Positions 33,460 through 43,537 of a stretch of DNA of 64,000 nucleotides are shown piece by piece; positions within the stretch are counted from its first letter, which is position 1, and the number at the start of each line of letters is the position of its first letter. The notes beneath the pieces are model-generated. The model saw only the letters and a program-made list of their open reading frames with translations. It was not told the DNA's origin and did no database searches. Made by a program: the position numbers and the translations under genes. Origin of the DNA: Hominifimenecus microfluidus (GTDB taxonomy: Bacteria > Bacillota > Clostridia > Lachnospirales > Lachnospiraceae); NCBI GenBank assembly GCA_020687485.1, contig JAJEQR010000003.1:51639-115638 (forward strand). Reading direction: 5' to 3'.

Positions 33460-33693
33460 ATGAAAGATGCCAGAAAAGTATGTCACAACAGTGAGGAGAC
33501 ATCCTTGAGAAATGCGCTTGTCGCTTATGAAAATGCCGGAATTGCCCTGACGTTGGGAGGCCGGCCGTCAACTCCCAGAGAGCTGGCGCGGCTATGTGTG
33601 ATCAGAGAAAAAGGCTGTTACATGGGAGACTATATTCAGGATGAAAAAGGCAAACTCAAAGAAATACGTTTTGATAAAGTCAAAGAATCATAA
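33460..33693 (+). CDS. Small conserved hypothetical protein
   Basis: The 77-residue protein contains NALVAYENAGIALTLGGRPS and REKGCYMGDYIQDEKGKLKE. This pattern recurs in small clostridial proteins of unknown function (DUF6718-like, from memory). The ribosome site is weak. It ends 70 bases before the promoter of the GH18 gene. No function is proposed. Confidence 0.6.
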   Translation: MKDARKVCHNSEETSLRNALVAYENAGIALTLGGRPSTPRELARLCVIREKGCYMGDYIQDEKGKLKEIRFDKVKES

Positions 33694-33762
33694 AAATCGG
33701 GGAAAGAACCCTTCTGTCAGATCTAACCTTGTCACATCAGCTTCTGAATCCCGAATGAGCAT

Positions 33763-33791
33763 TTGAAAAACCACAATGTCTGTGTTATAAT
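33763..33791 (+). promoter_or_regulatory. Promoter of the GH18 gene
   Basis: TTGAAA (33763-33768) and a perfect TATAAT (33786-33791) have 17-base spacing, 25 bases before the start codon. Confidence 0.82.
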
Positions 33792-33816
33792 GGCAGACAT
33801 TAAGGAGGATGTTACG

Positions 33817-35511
33817 ATGGGTGCAAAGCAGAACAAAAAACTTCCCGTACTGATCGTAATCATACTGATAGTTCTGGTATTGGCTGTCAGTTTCATTTAT
33901 GAGAGATTACATGCAGATACACCGACAGATAAGATGGCAGATCTGAATGACATCTATCAGTCGGAGGATGGCACAGCGGCCGTGATTGCGAACGGTGTGC
34001 TGTCAGAGGCTCGGGCAGAGTGGCGCGGCCAGACGGCATACCTGAACCTGGGAATTGTCCGCGATGAGCTGAACGACCATTTCTACTGGGATGATAATGA
34101 GAAGCTTCTTCTGTATACCACAGCCAATGAAGTTGTCCGTGCAGATGCGGAGAGTACGTATCAGGGTGTGCCTGTTTTCTTCGAGCAGGGCAAGAATGAT
34201 GCGGCGGAGAGCCGTGTCTACATTTCCCTGGATTACGTGTCCTGCTATACGAATATGCAGGTGGAGACGTACAGTGCGCCTTCCCGCGTGTTCCTGCGCA
34301 CGATCTACGGCGAAAGCGAGTACGCAGATGTGGCGGAGGAGACGGCGGTGCATTCTAAGGCGAATGTGAAGAGTCCTCTTCTGGTGAAGGCTTCGGCCGG
34401 TTCCAGGCTCTGGGTGATCCGTGAGGAAGGAAGCGACTGGCTGTACGTGTATGTCGGCGGTGAAGACGGCGGAGTGGTCGGTTATGTGCAGCGGAAGCTG
34501 GTATCCAATCTGGAGACGGTGGACGATGCAGGCCCGTATCAGCAGCCGGAATATACGCATCTGTCGCTCTCTGAGCCGATCCGCATGGTATGGCATCAGG
34601 TCTTCCAGGAATCCGGTCTGGATGCATGGGACAGTTTGATGGAGAACGTGAGCGGCGTGAACGTTCTTGCGCCGACCTGGTTCTCGATTGTGGATTCCGA
34701 GGGAACGGTGGAGTCCCGCGCCAATCAGGAGTATGTGGACCGGGCGCATGCGAACGGGATGCAGATCTGGGCGCTGGTGGAGAATATTAATTCTGAGGTG
34801 AAGCTGGATAACGCTCGGCTGCTGAATACGACCTCCAGCCGTAACCGCATTATCCAGACGCTGATTGAGCAGGCACTGGCCTACGGCATCGATGGCTTGA
34901 ACGTGGATCTGGAGGGACTTCCTTCCAGTGCAGGCAGCGGCTATATTCAGTTTATCCGGGAGCTTTCGGTCGAGTGCCGGAAGAACGGACTAATTCTTTC
35001 CGTGGACAACTATGTGCCGTCTGCCTGGACGACGCATTATCAGAGGGATAAGCAGGCGGAAGTCATAGATTATCTGGTGATCATGGCATATGATGAGCAT
35101 TATAACGGCTCGGAAGCCGGTTCCACGGCTTCATTTCCCTTCGTGGAGAATGGTATTGCGAATACGATTGCGCAGGGCGTACCTGCTGACCGGATCATCT
35201 GCGCGGTTCCCTTCTACAGCCGGATCTGGCACGGGGACGGCAGCAGCGTAAGTTCGGAGACGATCAGCATGCCGAATATGCAGGCGTATATTGCGGAGCA
35301 TGAGCTGACGCCCGTCTGGGAGGATGATATCGCTCAGAATTATGTGGAATACACGGATGAGGAGGGAACGCTGAACCGAATCTGGGTTGAGGACGCTTCT
35401 TCCCTGCAGGCGAAGATTGACGTCATCCGGAATTATTCACTGGCCGGTGTGGCCGGCTGGAAGCTTGGCATGGAGACTTCGGATGTATGGAGCATCTTGG
35501 CTGGAGAATAG
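33817..35511 (+). CDS. Secreted GH18-family hydrolase with SH3-like domain
   Basis: Starting at ATG 33817 behind AAGGAGG, the 564-residue protein has an N-terminal anchor helix (KKLPVLIVIILIVLVLAVSF). A beta-rich copper-amine-oxidase-like region (about 40-170) and a bacterial SH3 domain (about 175-240, SRLWVIREEGSDWLYVYVG) follow. The GH18 barrel spans about 250-560, with the catalytic pattern DGLNVDLEG (acid Glu). This is the architecture of SleL/YaaH-type enzymes cutting cortex or wall peptidoglycan. A role in spore germination or wall remodelling is likely but not proven. Confidence 0.87.
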   Translation: MGAKQNKKLPVLIVIILIVLVLAVSFIYERLHADTPTDKMADLNDIYQSEDGTAAVIANGVLSEARAEWRGQTAYLNLGIVRDELNDHFYWDDNEKLLLYTTANEVVRADAESTYQGVPVFFEQGKNDAAESRVYISLDYVSCYTNMQVETYSAPSRVFLRTIYGESEYADVAEETAVHSKANVKSPLLVKASAGSRLWVIREEGSDWLYVYVGGEDGGVVGYVQRKLVSNLETVDDAGPYQQPEYTHLSLSEPIRMVWHQVFQESGLDAWDSLMENVSGVNVLAPTWFSIVDSEGTVESRANQEYVDRAHANGMQIWALVENINSEVKLDNARLLNTTSSRNRIIQTLIEQALAYGIDGLNVDLEGLPSSAGSGYIQFIRELSVECRKNGLILSVDNYVPSAWTTHYQRDKQAEVIDYLVIMAYDEHYNGSEAGSTASFPFVENGIANTIAQGVPADRIICAVPFYSRIWHGDGSSVSSETISMPNMQAYIAEHELTPVWEDDIAQNYVEYTDEEGTLNRIWVEDASSLQAKIDVIRNYSLAGVAGWKLGMETSDVWSILAGE

Positions 35512-35570
35512 CAATTTGAATGGTGAAAGCCAGCAAAAATAAGAGACGAGAAGAAATAAAAGCAAAACGA

Positions 35571-35609
35571 AAGAAGGAGACAGCTTCGCGACTGCCTCCT
35601 TCTTTTTAT
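35571..35609 (+). terminator. GH18 terminator
   Basis: AAGAAGGAGaCAG / CTGcCTCCTTCTTTTT stem-loop with T-run. Confidence 0.8.
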
Positions 35610-35643
35610 CTCCGAATTCCGCCGGAGGTTTCAGAGTATTGCA

Positions 35644-37488
35644 TCAGAGTTGAATGGACTGATGCGGGATATTCAGTTCTTTTAAGAGTTCTTCTTCTCT
35701 GGTATGGCAGCTGAAGATGAAGATCTGGCCGGTATAGTTCTCAGATAACCAGCGCAGGGTTGCTGCCAGACGGTCCTTGTCATAGAGAGCAAAGGTATCA
35801 TCCAGGAAGAGAGGCATGGCTTCATCGGGCCACAGGAATTCGATGCATGCCAGGCGCAGAGCCAGATAGACCTGATCCATCGTGCCACTGCTGACCTGAT
35901 GCAGAAGGACTCTGCGTCCGTTCTGATCCAGCGAGATGCTGAGATCGGTGTCGATCGAGACACCGGTGTAGGCGCCGCCGGTGATGCCGGACAGGATCTG
36001 CGAGGTTGTCTCCTCCAGAAAATATCCGAATGAGTCGAAGACATGCGTGGAGAGGTGCTGCAGGGTGTCAATCGCAAGCTGGATTGCGGCCTGATCCTCT
36101 TTCTTCGCTTTATTCTCTTCGACAGTTCCGCGCAGAACTTCGATCTGCTCCTCCAGAGCGCGTCGGCGCTCGCCCATCTGCTCGGCCTGCCAGCTGACAT
36201 GCTGCGCCTTCTCCAGTTCCTGGTTCAGTGTGTTAAGCTCCGTCTGAGCAGCCATCAGTTTCTTCATATCGTTGGCAATGGAATCCTGGCTGTCCTGCAT
36301 GGTAGCGAAGAGGTTTCGGCAGCTGTTCAGCTTTTTCTTCAGATCCTCCAGACGCTTTCGTGTCATCCGTTTCGGCGGCTCATCGAAATGATCTTCCCAG
36401 ATCCCCTTCAGCTCCCGCATCAGGGCATGATAGGAAGCAGCGGCGAAGAAACGGCGCATGGCGAAGAAGATGCCGACGCCGGACAGCAGGGATCCGCCGA
36501 AGAACAGGGCGGCTATCGGGTACTGCGCGCTGCTGATCCGCTGGATGCCGTGGTATCCGCAGAACAGCAGGAGAATAGCAAGCAGCAGAGAGAACAGCAG
36601 CAGCGCGAAGCGGAGAATGAGTCCCAGCGGCCGGTGATAGCGGGACAGGTACTGATCCGCCTGCGCTTCCAGCTCTTCGGTCTGCGCATAGACTTCATCC
36701 GCTTCCGCCGGATGGGAGAAGTGATAGTGCGTGAGGGCATTCTCACCGCGCTTCTGCTGGTGCGCCATACGCTGCTGTCTGGTTCCGAGAAACTGGATGG
36801 TCTCCTCCAGGATGCCTTTCTTCTTCTCCAGACGGGCGATCTCCTGTTCCGCAGACGAATCCTTCAGCACCTGTTCCAAAGATGCCAGCTGTTCTGTGAG
36901 AACTTCTGTTTCCTGATCGGCGTCCCGGACGATTCCGGCTTCCAGCTTCTTCTTATCCGCGCGGAGACTGTCGATGGCACGAGTGACGTTCAGTGTCGCG
37001 GAACCGGTGGTGTGCAGGTTCACGATGTGGTTGCGCAGGGAATCCGCCAGGTCGGCGTTCGTCTCCGCTTTCAGCTGACTGACGGAGATCGTATTGCCAA
37101 AGAGAGCGGGCGTCAGTCCACACAGCAACTCAGAGAAATTCTCCGCCGATGGCTCCAGTTCCCGGGAGCGTGTCTCATCCGCCAGACGGCAGACGGGCGA
37201 ACTCTTTTCGAAGGTGCGGTAGATGGAGTAGGTGCTCTGATCGCGCTCCAGCTCCAGCACACCGCCGTAGGAACCACCCTCCCAGGGTTGATAGCGAGAG
37301 TAGACGTCCGTCCGGGCCGCGCGCCCGCGTCCCCGTTCGATGCCGAAGAGCATGGAGCGGAAGAAGGCGTGCAGCGTGCTCTTTCCGCTCTCATTCTCGC
37401 CGGAGATGACATGGATGCCGTCCCCGAAGCTAAGCGTTTCATTATTCAGTTTTCCAAAATGATTAATATGTATACGTTTGATCTTCAA
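35644..37488 (-). CDS. YhaN/SbcC-like AAA ATPase (SMC-like)
   Basis: The 614-residue ATPase has Walker A GENESGKST near residue 31, a coiled-coil arm (about 170-260 and 350-470) and two transmembrane-like helices in the middle (RFALLLFSLLLAILLLFCGY and PIAALFFGGSLLSGVGIFF). The ABC signature VSSGTMDQVYLALRLA and Walker B PLFLDDTFALYD follow. It is far shorter than SbcC and matches the YhaN class, paired with a YhaO-type nuclease. It is coupled to the SbcD-like gene upstream on the same strand (15-base gap) and probably acts in DNA end processing. Confidence 0.85.
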   Translation of the reverse strand: MKIKRIHINHFGKLNNETLSFGDGIHVISGENESGKSTLHAFFRSMLFGIERGRGRAARTDVYSRYQPWEGGSYGGVLELERDQSTYSIYRTFEKSSPVCRLADETRSRELEPSAENFSELLCGLTPALFGNTISVSQLKAETNADLADSLRNHIVNLHTTGSATLNVTRAIDSLRADKKKLEAGIVRDADQETEVLTEQLASLEQVLKDSSAEQEIARLEKKKGILEETIQFLGTRQQRMAHQQKRGENALTHYHFSHPAEADEVYAQTEELEAQADQYLSRYHRPLGLILRFALLLFSLLLAILLLFCGYHGIQRISSAQYPIAALFFGGSLLSGVGIFFAMRRFFAAASYHALMRELKGIWEDHFDEPPKRMTRKRLEDLKKKLNSCRNLFATMQDSQDSIANDMKKLMAAQTELNTLNQELEKAQHVSWQAEQMGERRRALEEQIEVLRGTVEENKAKKEDQAAIQLAIDTLQHLSTHVFDSFGYFLEETTSQILSGITGGAYTGVSIDTDLSISLDQNGRRVLLHQVSSGTMDQVYLALRLACIEFLWPDEAMPLFLDDTFALYDKDRLAATLRWLSENYTGQIFIFSCHTREEELLKELNIPHQSIQL

Positions 37489-37503
37489 GATAAAAACCTC
37501 ACA

Positions 37504-38562
37504 TCAGCCGGTCTGGTGATCCGGGTTCAGCAGTGCCCGCAGTCCGTAGAAAAGGGCTTTTCGCTCCCGCGGAGTGGCGTCCTCCCGGTCCAGTTCATGA
37601 ATATAGTGCGAAATCAGATCATGGGAGTGTTCGGCAGCAAGCTGCTCCAGATCATAGGCAGGCTCTGTATGATCGAGCACTTCCACGACGCGGCCGGCCC
37701 GGCGGATCTGTCCCAGATCAAACATAAGATCCGGATCCCGGAAGCCGCCCAGGTGGAAGCGGTATATATGCATCGGATTCGCGGCTAGTTCGGAACGAAC
37801 CGTCTGCATCACGCTTCCCTGCGTCGTCTCCGCAGTAACCGTGATATGGAAGATCCGGTACTGGGTCTCGGAGACCGTCTGCCAGTGAATCTGACAGGTA
37901 TCCTGCGTGACGTCGGCGAGAATACAGCCGCGTTTTCCCAGATCTGTCTTGTCCAGCGGCTCCGGAGAGCCGCAGTAGGCCATGTTCGTGTTCTTGTAAA
38001 TCCGCGGCTGGTGGATATGTCCGAGCGCCACATAGTGGAAACCGGAATCCGCCAGTTTCTGAAGGCGGATCGGAATATGTGTCGGATCGCCGCCGTGTGC
38101 CAGCAGGATATGAATCCTGCCATCCCTGGGGGCCCGACAGCTGTCATACAGGGGCTCACGGATCTCCTGACTGTGGTAGCTGAAGCCATGAACTTCGGTG
38201 TTGATATGCTCGAAGTATACCGAGGTCATCGTATCGGAAGTCAGGAAGGTGACATTCTCATTCCAGGAAAAATTCAGGTAAGGTGAATTCTCACAGATAT
38301 AATCGTGATTCCCGGCAATGATAACTACCCTGGTATGGGAGAGGGTAGAAAAGTGATAGTTCAGTTCTTTCAACTCCCGGAGCAAGGGCTGGCGGTGGAA
38401 GAGATCCCCGGCGATCAGAAGAAGATCCGCCTGATTCTTCTCTGCCATGCTGATGATCCGCAGAAAGCTGCTGCGGATTGCAAGACTGCGTTCCTGGCTC
38501 CAGGGCATATTTGCATCGGGCGTGGCGCCCAGATGGACGTCTGCCGTGTGAATTAATCGCAA
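37504..38562 (-). CDS. YhaO/SbcD-like DNA repair metallophosphoesterase
   Basis: The 352-residue calcineurin-like nuclease has the metal-site motifs IHTADVHLG, LIAGDLFHR, IIAGNHDYI, ILLAHGGD and YVALGHIHQP in order, then an SbcD-type capping region. It partners the ATPase encoded just downstream, making a compact Mre11-Rad50-like pair. The gene is divergent from glgC with 240 bases between. Confidence 0.9.
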   Translation of the reverse strand: MRLIHTADVHLGATPDANMPWSQERSLAIRSSFLRIISMAEKNQADLLLIAGDLFHRQPLLRELKELNYHFSTLSHTRVVIIAGNHDYICENSPYLNFSWNENVTFLTSDTMTSVYFEHINTEVHGFSYHSQEIREPLYDSCRAPRDGRIHILLAHGGDPTHIPIRLQKLADSGFHYVALGHIHQPRIYKNTNMAYCGSPEPLDKTDLGKRGCILADVTQDTCQIHWQTVSETQYRIFHITVTAETTQGSVMQTVRSELAANPMHIYRFHLGGFRDPDLMFDLGQIRRAGRVVEVLDHTEPAYDLEQLAAEHSHDLISHYIHELDREDATPRERKALFYGLRALLNPDHQTG

Positions 38563-38705
38563 AATTTAACCTCCGGATCATTTGATTTAACCTAAGTATA
38601 AAACATTTGTTCCTGTTCTTCAACAAAATTCGAGAAATTTAGCCTGTGTTAAATCATAATTTGCGATAAAGTTAGAGAGTTTTACTTTTAAAACCGACGG
38701 CAGTA

Positions 38706-38714
38706 TGATATAAT
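38706..38714 (+). promoter_or_regulatory. Extended -10 promoter of glgCD
   Basis: TGATATAAT is a perfect extended -10 element (TGnTATAAT) without a clear -35 box, 88 bases before the GTG start. The leader contains a TTCCCG/CGGGAA hairpin with a T-rich loop. Confidence 0.6.
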
Positions 38715-38802
38715 GGCGATAGAAAATTGAGAGGGAAAAACTTCCATTCTCAGAAAACAGCAAGATTCCCGCTTTTTTTTCGGGAAAGAGAGAGGTGGTT
38801 TT

Positions 38803-40080
38803 GTGGTTAAGAAGAAAAAAATGATAGCCATGCTGCTGGCCGGCGGCCAGGGAAGCCGTCTGGGCGTTCTGACAGCAAAAGTAGCCAAACCTGCAGTTGC
38901 ATTCGGCGGCAAGTACAGGATTATTGATTTTCCGCTCAGCAACTGTGTAAACTCCGGCGTTGATACGGTCGGTGTCCTGACACAGTATCGTCCCCTGCGG
39001 CTGAATGCCCATATCGGAATCGGTATTCCGTGGGATCTGGACCGCAGAAACGGCGGCGTAACGATCCTGCCTCCGTATGAGAAGAGTACGGACAGCGAGT
39101 GGTACACCGGCACGGCGAACGCGATCTATCAGAATATGGAATTTATGGAATCCTACCATCCGGAATATGTCCTGATTCTTTCCGGTGACCATATTTATAA
39201 GATGGATTATGAAGAAATGCTTACGGAACACATCAAGTCGAAGGCATCCGTTACGATTGCGTCCATGCCGGTTCCGTGGGAGGAGGCCAGCCGTTTCGGT
39301 ATTGTTGTAGCGGATGAGAACGGTAAGATTACTGCCTTTGAGGAGAAGCCGGAGAAGCCGAGAAGCAACCTGGCGTCCATGGGCATCTACATTTTCAGCT
39401 GGGAGGTGCTCAAAGAGGCGCTGATTGCGCAAGCGGAAGTCCCCGGCTGCGATTTCGGCAAGCATATCATCCCGTACTGCTTTGCGAAATACGGCAACCT
39501 GTATACTTATGAGTTCCATGGTTACTGGAAGGATGTCGGCACCTTAAGCTCCTACTGGGAAGCGAATATGGGACTGGTAGATCTGGTACCGGAGTTCAAC
39601 ATGTATGAGGAGTACTGGAAAATCTATACTTCTGTTGGTTCACTTCCGCCGCAGTACATGGCGCCCGGTTCCAGCGCGGAGAGCACGCTGATTGGTGACG
39701 GCGCAGAGATCTACGGTCATCTGGTGCATTCTGTGCTGGGCTGCTGCGTCACTGTCGGCGAGGGCTCCGAGGTCCGAGATTCGATCATCATGAAAGGCGT
39801 GAAGATCGGTAAAAATGTGAAGATCAACAAGGCTATCATTGCGGAGAACACAGTGATTGAGGACGGAGCTGTGATCGGCGAAGGCGAATATGCCGAGAGC
39901 AAGCTGGATCCTCGCGTATATAACAGCGATCTGGTTACAATCGATGAAGATTCTTACATACCTGCCGGAGTATCGATCGGCAAGAATACGGCGATCTCCG
40001 GGCGGACCGTTCCGGCGGATTACCCGAATGGAAGACTGGAAGACGGCGGATATATTATAAAGGCAGGTGACGCAAAATGA
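38803..40080 (+). CDS. glgC: Glucose-1-phosphate adenylyltransferase
   Basis: The 425-residue enzyme makes ADP-glucose for glycogen. The GTG start follows GAGAGGTGG. Key parts are the nucleotide site [60 protein letters not shown], and [19 protein letters not shown] left-handed beta-helix of hexapeptide repeats (about 290-400) follows. The gene overlaps glgD by four bases (ATGA). Confidence 0.96.
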   Translation: MVKKKKMIAMLLAGGQGSRLGVLTAKVAKPAVAFGGKYRIIDFPLSNCVNSGVDTVGVLTQYRPLRLNAHIGIGIPWDLDRRNGGVTILPPYEKSTDSEWYTGTANAIYQNMEFMESYHPEYVLILSGDHIYKMDYEEMLTEHIKSKASVTIASMPVPWEEASRFGIVVADENGKITAFEEKPEKPRSNLASMGIYIFSWEVLKEALIAQAEVPGCDFGKHIIPYCFAKYGNLYTYEFHGYWKDVGTLSSYWEANMGLVDLVPEFNMYEEYWKIYTSVGSLPPQYMAPGSSAESTLIGDGAEIYGHLVHSVLGCCVTVGEGSEVRDSIIMKGVKIGKNVKINKAIIAENTVIEDGAVIGEGEYAESKLDPRVYNSDLVTIDEDSYIPAGVSIGKNTAISGRTVPADYPNGRLEDGGYIIKAGDAK

Positions 40081-41186
40081 GAACTTTGGGAATTATATTG
40101 GCAGGCGGTAACAGCAAGCGCATGAGAGAGCTCACGAAGAAGCGGGCGATCGCGGCGATGCCCATGGCCGGAAGCTACCGGGCGATCGATTTTGCGTTGA
40201 GCAGCATGGCGAACTCGAATATCAATCGCGTGGCAGTGATCACGCAGTACAGCTCCCGTTCGCTGAACGAGCACCTGAGTTCCTCCAAGTGGTGGGATTT
40301 CGGACGCAAGCAGGGCGGCCTCTTTGTATTCAACCCTACGATCACTCCGGATAACCGCGAGTGGTACCGCGGCACGGCGGACGCGCTGGCACAGAATATC
40401 AATTTCCTGTGCGACTGCCATGAGCCTTATGTGGTAATCGCCGCCGGCGATGGCATTTATAAGGTAGATTATACAAAGGTGCTGGAAGAGCATATCGCGA
40501 GAGACGCGGATATCACTGTGATCTGCAAGGACATGCCGAAGGATGCGGACGTCAGCCGTTTCGGCGTGGTGGAGCTGGATGTGGACGGACGCATTGTCGG
40601 GTTCGATGAGAAGCCGGCCAGCACGAACCTGAACACGATTTCCTGCGGGATCTACGTGATCCGCAGACGTTTGCTGATCAGCCTGCTGGAAGAGTGTATC
40701 GAGATGGAGTGGACCGATTTCGTCCGCGATATCCTGATGCGCCAGAAGAATAATAAGAAGATTTATGCGCATAAGCTGGAGAGCTACTGGGCGAGCATCA
40801 ATACGGCGGAGGCTTACTTTGCGGCCAATCAGGATTTCTTGAAGCCGGAGGTTCGTGAGTGGTTCTTCCGGACAGAGCCGGAGGTTATGACGAAGGTCGA
40901 GGACAATCCTCCCGCCAAGTACAATCCAGGCGCGAAGGTATCGAACTCGCTGGTAGCCGGAGGTACGATTATCAACAGTGAAGTGACGAATACGTTGGTG
41001 TTCAAGAACGTATTTATCGGGAGTGGCTGCATCATCCGCAATTCGGTCATCATGAACAACGTGTACATCGGAGACAACTGCGTGCTGGAGAACTGCGTGG
41101 TGGATTCTCGCAACCGCATCGAGGCGGGCAGCGTATTCCGCGGCACGCCGGATCATGTGGAGATTGTGTCCGGGAAGGGTAAATAG
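40077..41186 (+). CDS. glgD: GlgD, regulatory partner of GlgC
   Basis: The 369-residue GlgC paralogue starts [20 protein letters not shown]. It has a diverged active site, for example [17 protein letters not shown] replaces the usual pyrophosphorylase loop. GlgD subunits of Firmicutes pair with GlgC to form the active, regulated heterotetramer. The C-terminal beta-helix (about 285-365) is complete. It is translationally coupled to glgC, and a terminator follows. Confidence 0.94.
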   Translation: MRTLGIILAGGNSKRMRELTKKRAIAAMPMAGSYRAIDFALSSMANSNINRVAVITQYSSRSLNEHLSSSKWWDFGRKQGGLFVFNPTITPDNREWYRGTADALAQNINFLCDCHEPYVVIAAGDGIYKVDYTKVLEEHIARDADITVICKDMPKDADVSRFGVVELDVDGRIVGFDEKPASTNLNTISCGIYVIRRRLLISLLEECIEMEWTDFVRDILMRQKNNKKIYAHKLESYWASINTAEAYFAANQDFLKPEVREWFFRTEPEVMTKVEDNPPAKYNPGAKVSNSLVAGGTIINSEVTNTLVFKNVFIGSGCIIRNSVIMNNVYIGDNCVLENCVVDSRNRIEAGSVFRGTPDHVEIVSGKGK

Positions 41187-41215
41187 TAGAATTAAAAAGA
41201 AAATAAGATAATAAG

Positions 41216-41261
41216 GAAAGCTGTGTAAATGGAGAATCCATCGGCACAGCTTTCTTTTTAG
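41216..41261 (+). terminator. glgCD terminator
   Basis: GGAAAGCTGTG ... CACAGCTTTCTTTTTA stem with T-run. Confidence 0.88.
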
Positions 41262-41293
41262 AGGTCTTTGGTGTATCCAGGCAAAACGGGAAG

Positions 41294-41533
41294 CTATTGT
41301 TGTCTGTCAGATAAACTATTGTTCTGTTCCGTAAAGATATATTTTCCTCGGCCTTTTGCACTTTCAATCAGTTTGGCTTTTTTCATTTTTCTCATTAGCT
41401 CTGTTGCAGGGGTAGCTGTGATTCCAATTACCTGCATGACATCAGCCCTTGAAAAAACAGTATTAAAACCGAAATGCTGAAACAATTTGATTATGTTTTC
41501 TCTGGTTGGTATACTGACTGTAAGGTCTGTCAA
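41294..41533 (-). pseudogene. C-terminal wHTH part of a split AlbA_2-family regulator
   Basis: The 79-residue frame (MTDLTVSIPTRENIIKLFQH, SRADVMQVIGITATPATELM, KGRGKYIFTEQ) is a winged-helix domain. It normally ends one protein with the part encoded at 41530-42306. Read one base over, the upstream sequence continues naturally as EKQVFESLLTDLTVSIP, so the split arises in the repeat array. The stop and start overlap by four bases, so a coupled separate wHTH peptide is also possible. Confidence 0.65.
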
Positions 41534-42306
41534 GAGGCTCTCAAAAACCTGCTTTTCATCCTGAAGGCCTGTTTTTCATCTTGAAGGCCTGTTTTTTCAT
41601 TGTCGAAGGCCTGTTTTTCATCTTGAAGGCCTGCTTTTTCATTGTCGAAGGCCTGTTCTTTATCTGAAGCTCTGCTTTTACAAATTGTCTGACTATAATT
41701 CAAATTGTATAACGTAACTTGAAAAGAACTGGCGTCTGAGTAGAATTCAGGCTCCAAATCGCTACGGTAATTATAGGCGGCATGGTAGGATTCTGTGATT
41801 TTTTTAAAGCCGCTGCCTTGCCGTTCCATATAGCCAAGTCGTCCGAAAATGTCTGCAAGAACTGTATTGCGGCGTGTAGAGGAAATGCTGGACAGATCCC
41901 GTTCCTGTATTCGTGTGCCGTCTGCCATACCGCCGGGAGAATAGATGGTAAGGCGGTCATTATAAATGTCAATGTGAACTTCGCTACCTAAAATCAGATA
42001 ATCGCGATGAATCAGCGCATTTACGAGGGATTCAAAAACACTTCGTTCACAGTAGTCAGGCATCTCGATACGAGAATCAGCGGTTTTCTTCCAGCGTGTT
42101 TTCATATTTCGCTTGACAAAACTGACGCCTTCGTTGAGCAGGATAATCAGGCTGCCGGAATACTCAGCGCTGTCGAGTGCATCTACCATGCCGCCGCTTT
42201 TGTCAAGGCCGTTCCAGCGTGTACAGAACAGGCGGGAATGCCTGATTGGAGAATCATCTGCAAGCAGAGCGCCTGCGTTGGTCAGAATCGTTTTTTGCAT
42301 CGTCAA
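41530..42306 (-). pseudogene. AlbA_2/HATPase_c_4-type regulator, N-terminally truncated and frameshifted
   Basis: The frame starts in mid-domain (LTNAGALLADDSPIRHSRLF). The AlbA_2 domain of roughly 150 residues that should precede it is absent, because the adjacent LysR gene begins nearby. The ATPase-like part is intact (MPDYCERSVFESLVNALIHR, RRNTVLADIFGRLGYMERQG, VTLYNLNYS). A repeat-coded linker (QAFDNEKAGLQDEK units) follows, and the frame then breaks before the wHTH domain. Whole-length relatives are ATP-binding transcription regulators. This is probably a decaying copy. Confidence 0.65.
41547..41660 (-). repeat. Alternating 22/20-base coding repeats
   Basis: On the minus strand the order is 22, 20, 22, 20, 20 bases, each starting CAGGCCTTC and ending ATGAAAA(A). 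A 22+20 pair is 42 bases and keeps frame. The last 20-base unit follows another 20-base unit, which throws the frame. Loss of one 20-base unit, or gain of one 22-base unit, would rejoin the two parts of the protein. Confidence 0.85.
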
Positions 42307-42364
42307 TGGCGGTTTCCTTTTTCATTGTGCTGTTTCCGTTTGCGCCTTTTGTATGTACTTGCCT

Positions 42365-43246
42365 TTATATACGGATATTTTTTGTGCAATACTGAAGCAC
42401 AAAATCCACGAATAATTTCGATGACTTTGTAAGGTGTGCGTCATCGAACCATGACAGGATAATACGTCTGGAAATAGGAAGATCGCGGATCGGAATCATC
42501 TGGATTCCTTCCATGCAGGACTGCCAGGAGTATTTCGGGACAATAGAGATACAGATGTTTGACCGTACGTAATCGCACAGCATACGCCAGTCATGACATT
42601 CATACGCGATCTCTGGTTCAAACCCGGCAGTATGGCAGAAACGGGTAATTGCAATCCGGTAAGCCGAGGTTTTTTGAAACATGGCGAAGCGTTCATTCTT
42701 TAAATCTTCCAGATTAACATATAGTTTTTGAGTGAACGGATGTCCGTTGGGAACTGCGAGCATAAAGTCTTCTTCAAAAAGCGAGATACTTCCGGGAGGA
42801 AGTTCCTGATCCGATGTCTGCATCATAATTGCAAGATCATATTTCATGATAGGATAGAGCAGTTTTGTGTTTTCTTTTCGAACAAAGAGCTTGATCTGCG
42901 GATAAATTTTATTGAAACCTGTGACCAGAGGAACGAGAAAATCTGCGCCAACTTCCGCATTCAGCAGAATATTCGGAAGTGTTTCGTTTACACTGTTGCT
43001 GAGCTGGCGTTTCCCGTTGGACAGAGCGTCAAGAGCCGTGTTCACATAAGAGAGAAAAATTTTCCCATTGTCATTTAATGTAATATTTTTCCCGTGACGG
43101 TCAAAAAGCGGAACGCCTAATTCTTCCTCCAGTTTTTTGATGGTTTTGCTGAGGGCGGGCTGAGAAATATGCAGGCGGTTGGCGGCCATGGTAATATGTT
43201 CGTGCTGTGCAGTGATCTGAAAGTATTGCAGCTGCAAAAGATCCAT
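42365..43246 (-). CDS. LysR-family regulator of the catabolic cluster
   Basis: This 293-residue LysR protein has HTH LLQLQYFQITAQHEHITMAA and LHISQPALSKTIKKLEEELG, and a ligand-binding domain from about residue 90. It is divergent from the catabolic operon across a 291-base gap that contains an inverted repeat close to its own start. The likely effector is the cluster's substrate or an intermediate. Confidence 0.9.
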   Translation of the reverse strand: MDLLQLQYFQITAQHEHITMAANRLHISQPALSKTIKKLEEELGVPLFDRHGKNITLNDNGKIFLSYVNTALDALSNGKRQLSNSVNETLPNILLNAEVGADFLVPLVTGFNKIYPQIKLFVRKENTKLLYPIMKYDLAIMMQTSDQELPPGSISLFEEDFMLAVPNGHPFTQKLYVNLEDLKNERFAMFQKTSAYRIAITRFCHTAGFEPEIAYECHDWRMLCDYVRSNICISIVPKYSWQSCMEGIQMIPIRDLPISRRIILSWFDDAHLTKSSKLFVDFVLQYCTKNIRI

Positions 43247-43263
43247 AATATTCTCCTTTTTAT

Positions 43264-43279
43264 ATAACTTGCAGGTTAT
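43264..43279. promoter_or_regulatory. Putative LysR operator
   Basis: ATAAC-TTGCAG-GTTAT is an inverted repeat of the kind bound by CbbR/BenM-type LysR proteins, 17 bases before the regulator's start codon. Autoregulation plus activation of the divergent operon is the usual pattern. Confidence 0.5.
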
Positions 43280-43437
43280 TAGCGTATAGACAAATTTGCC
43301 TTTTACAATATAATACAGGCGTTCTATAATGATTGCAAGAGGTTGGTAAAAATAATAGACAAAGAAAAAGACAAAACTATGTATGCGCGATTATGGAGGT
43401 ATCGGCTGAAGTTATTGAGTCATAAAGAAAAGACTTA

Positions 43438-43467
43438 TTGGACACAGATGTGAGAGAACGCTATAAT
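43438..43467 (+). promoter_or_regulatory. Promoter of the catabolic operon
   Basis: TTGGAC (43438-43443) and TATAAT (43462-43467) are 18 bases apart, 70 bases before the first start codon. Confidence 0.6.
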
Positions 43468-43537
43468 CCGACCTATAAAAAGAATACAGCAATGGAAGGA
43501 AACGTTGATAGCATATCTGTAAAACAGGAGAGAAAAA

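Noticed and set aside
36043..37788. Long plus-strand frame across the YhaN-like gene
   Set aside because: Shadow of the convincing minus-strand ATPase gene; its product has no recognisable domain.
38771..38787. Terminator before glgC
   Set aside because: The TTCCCG/CGGGAA stem has its T-run in the loop, not after the stem, so it would not act as an intrinsic terminator.
41547..41660. CRISPR-like direct repeats
   Set aside because: Units of 20 and 22 bases abut without spacers and encode a repeated peptide in frame, so they are a coding minisatellite.
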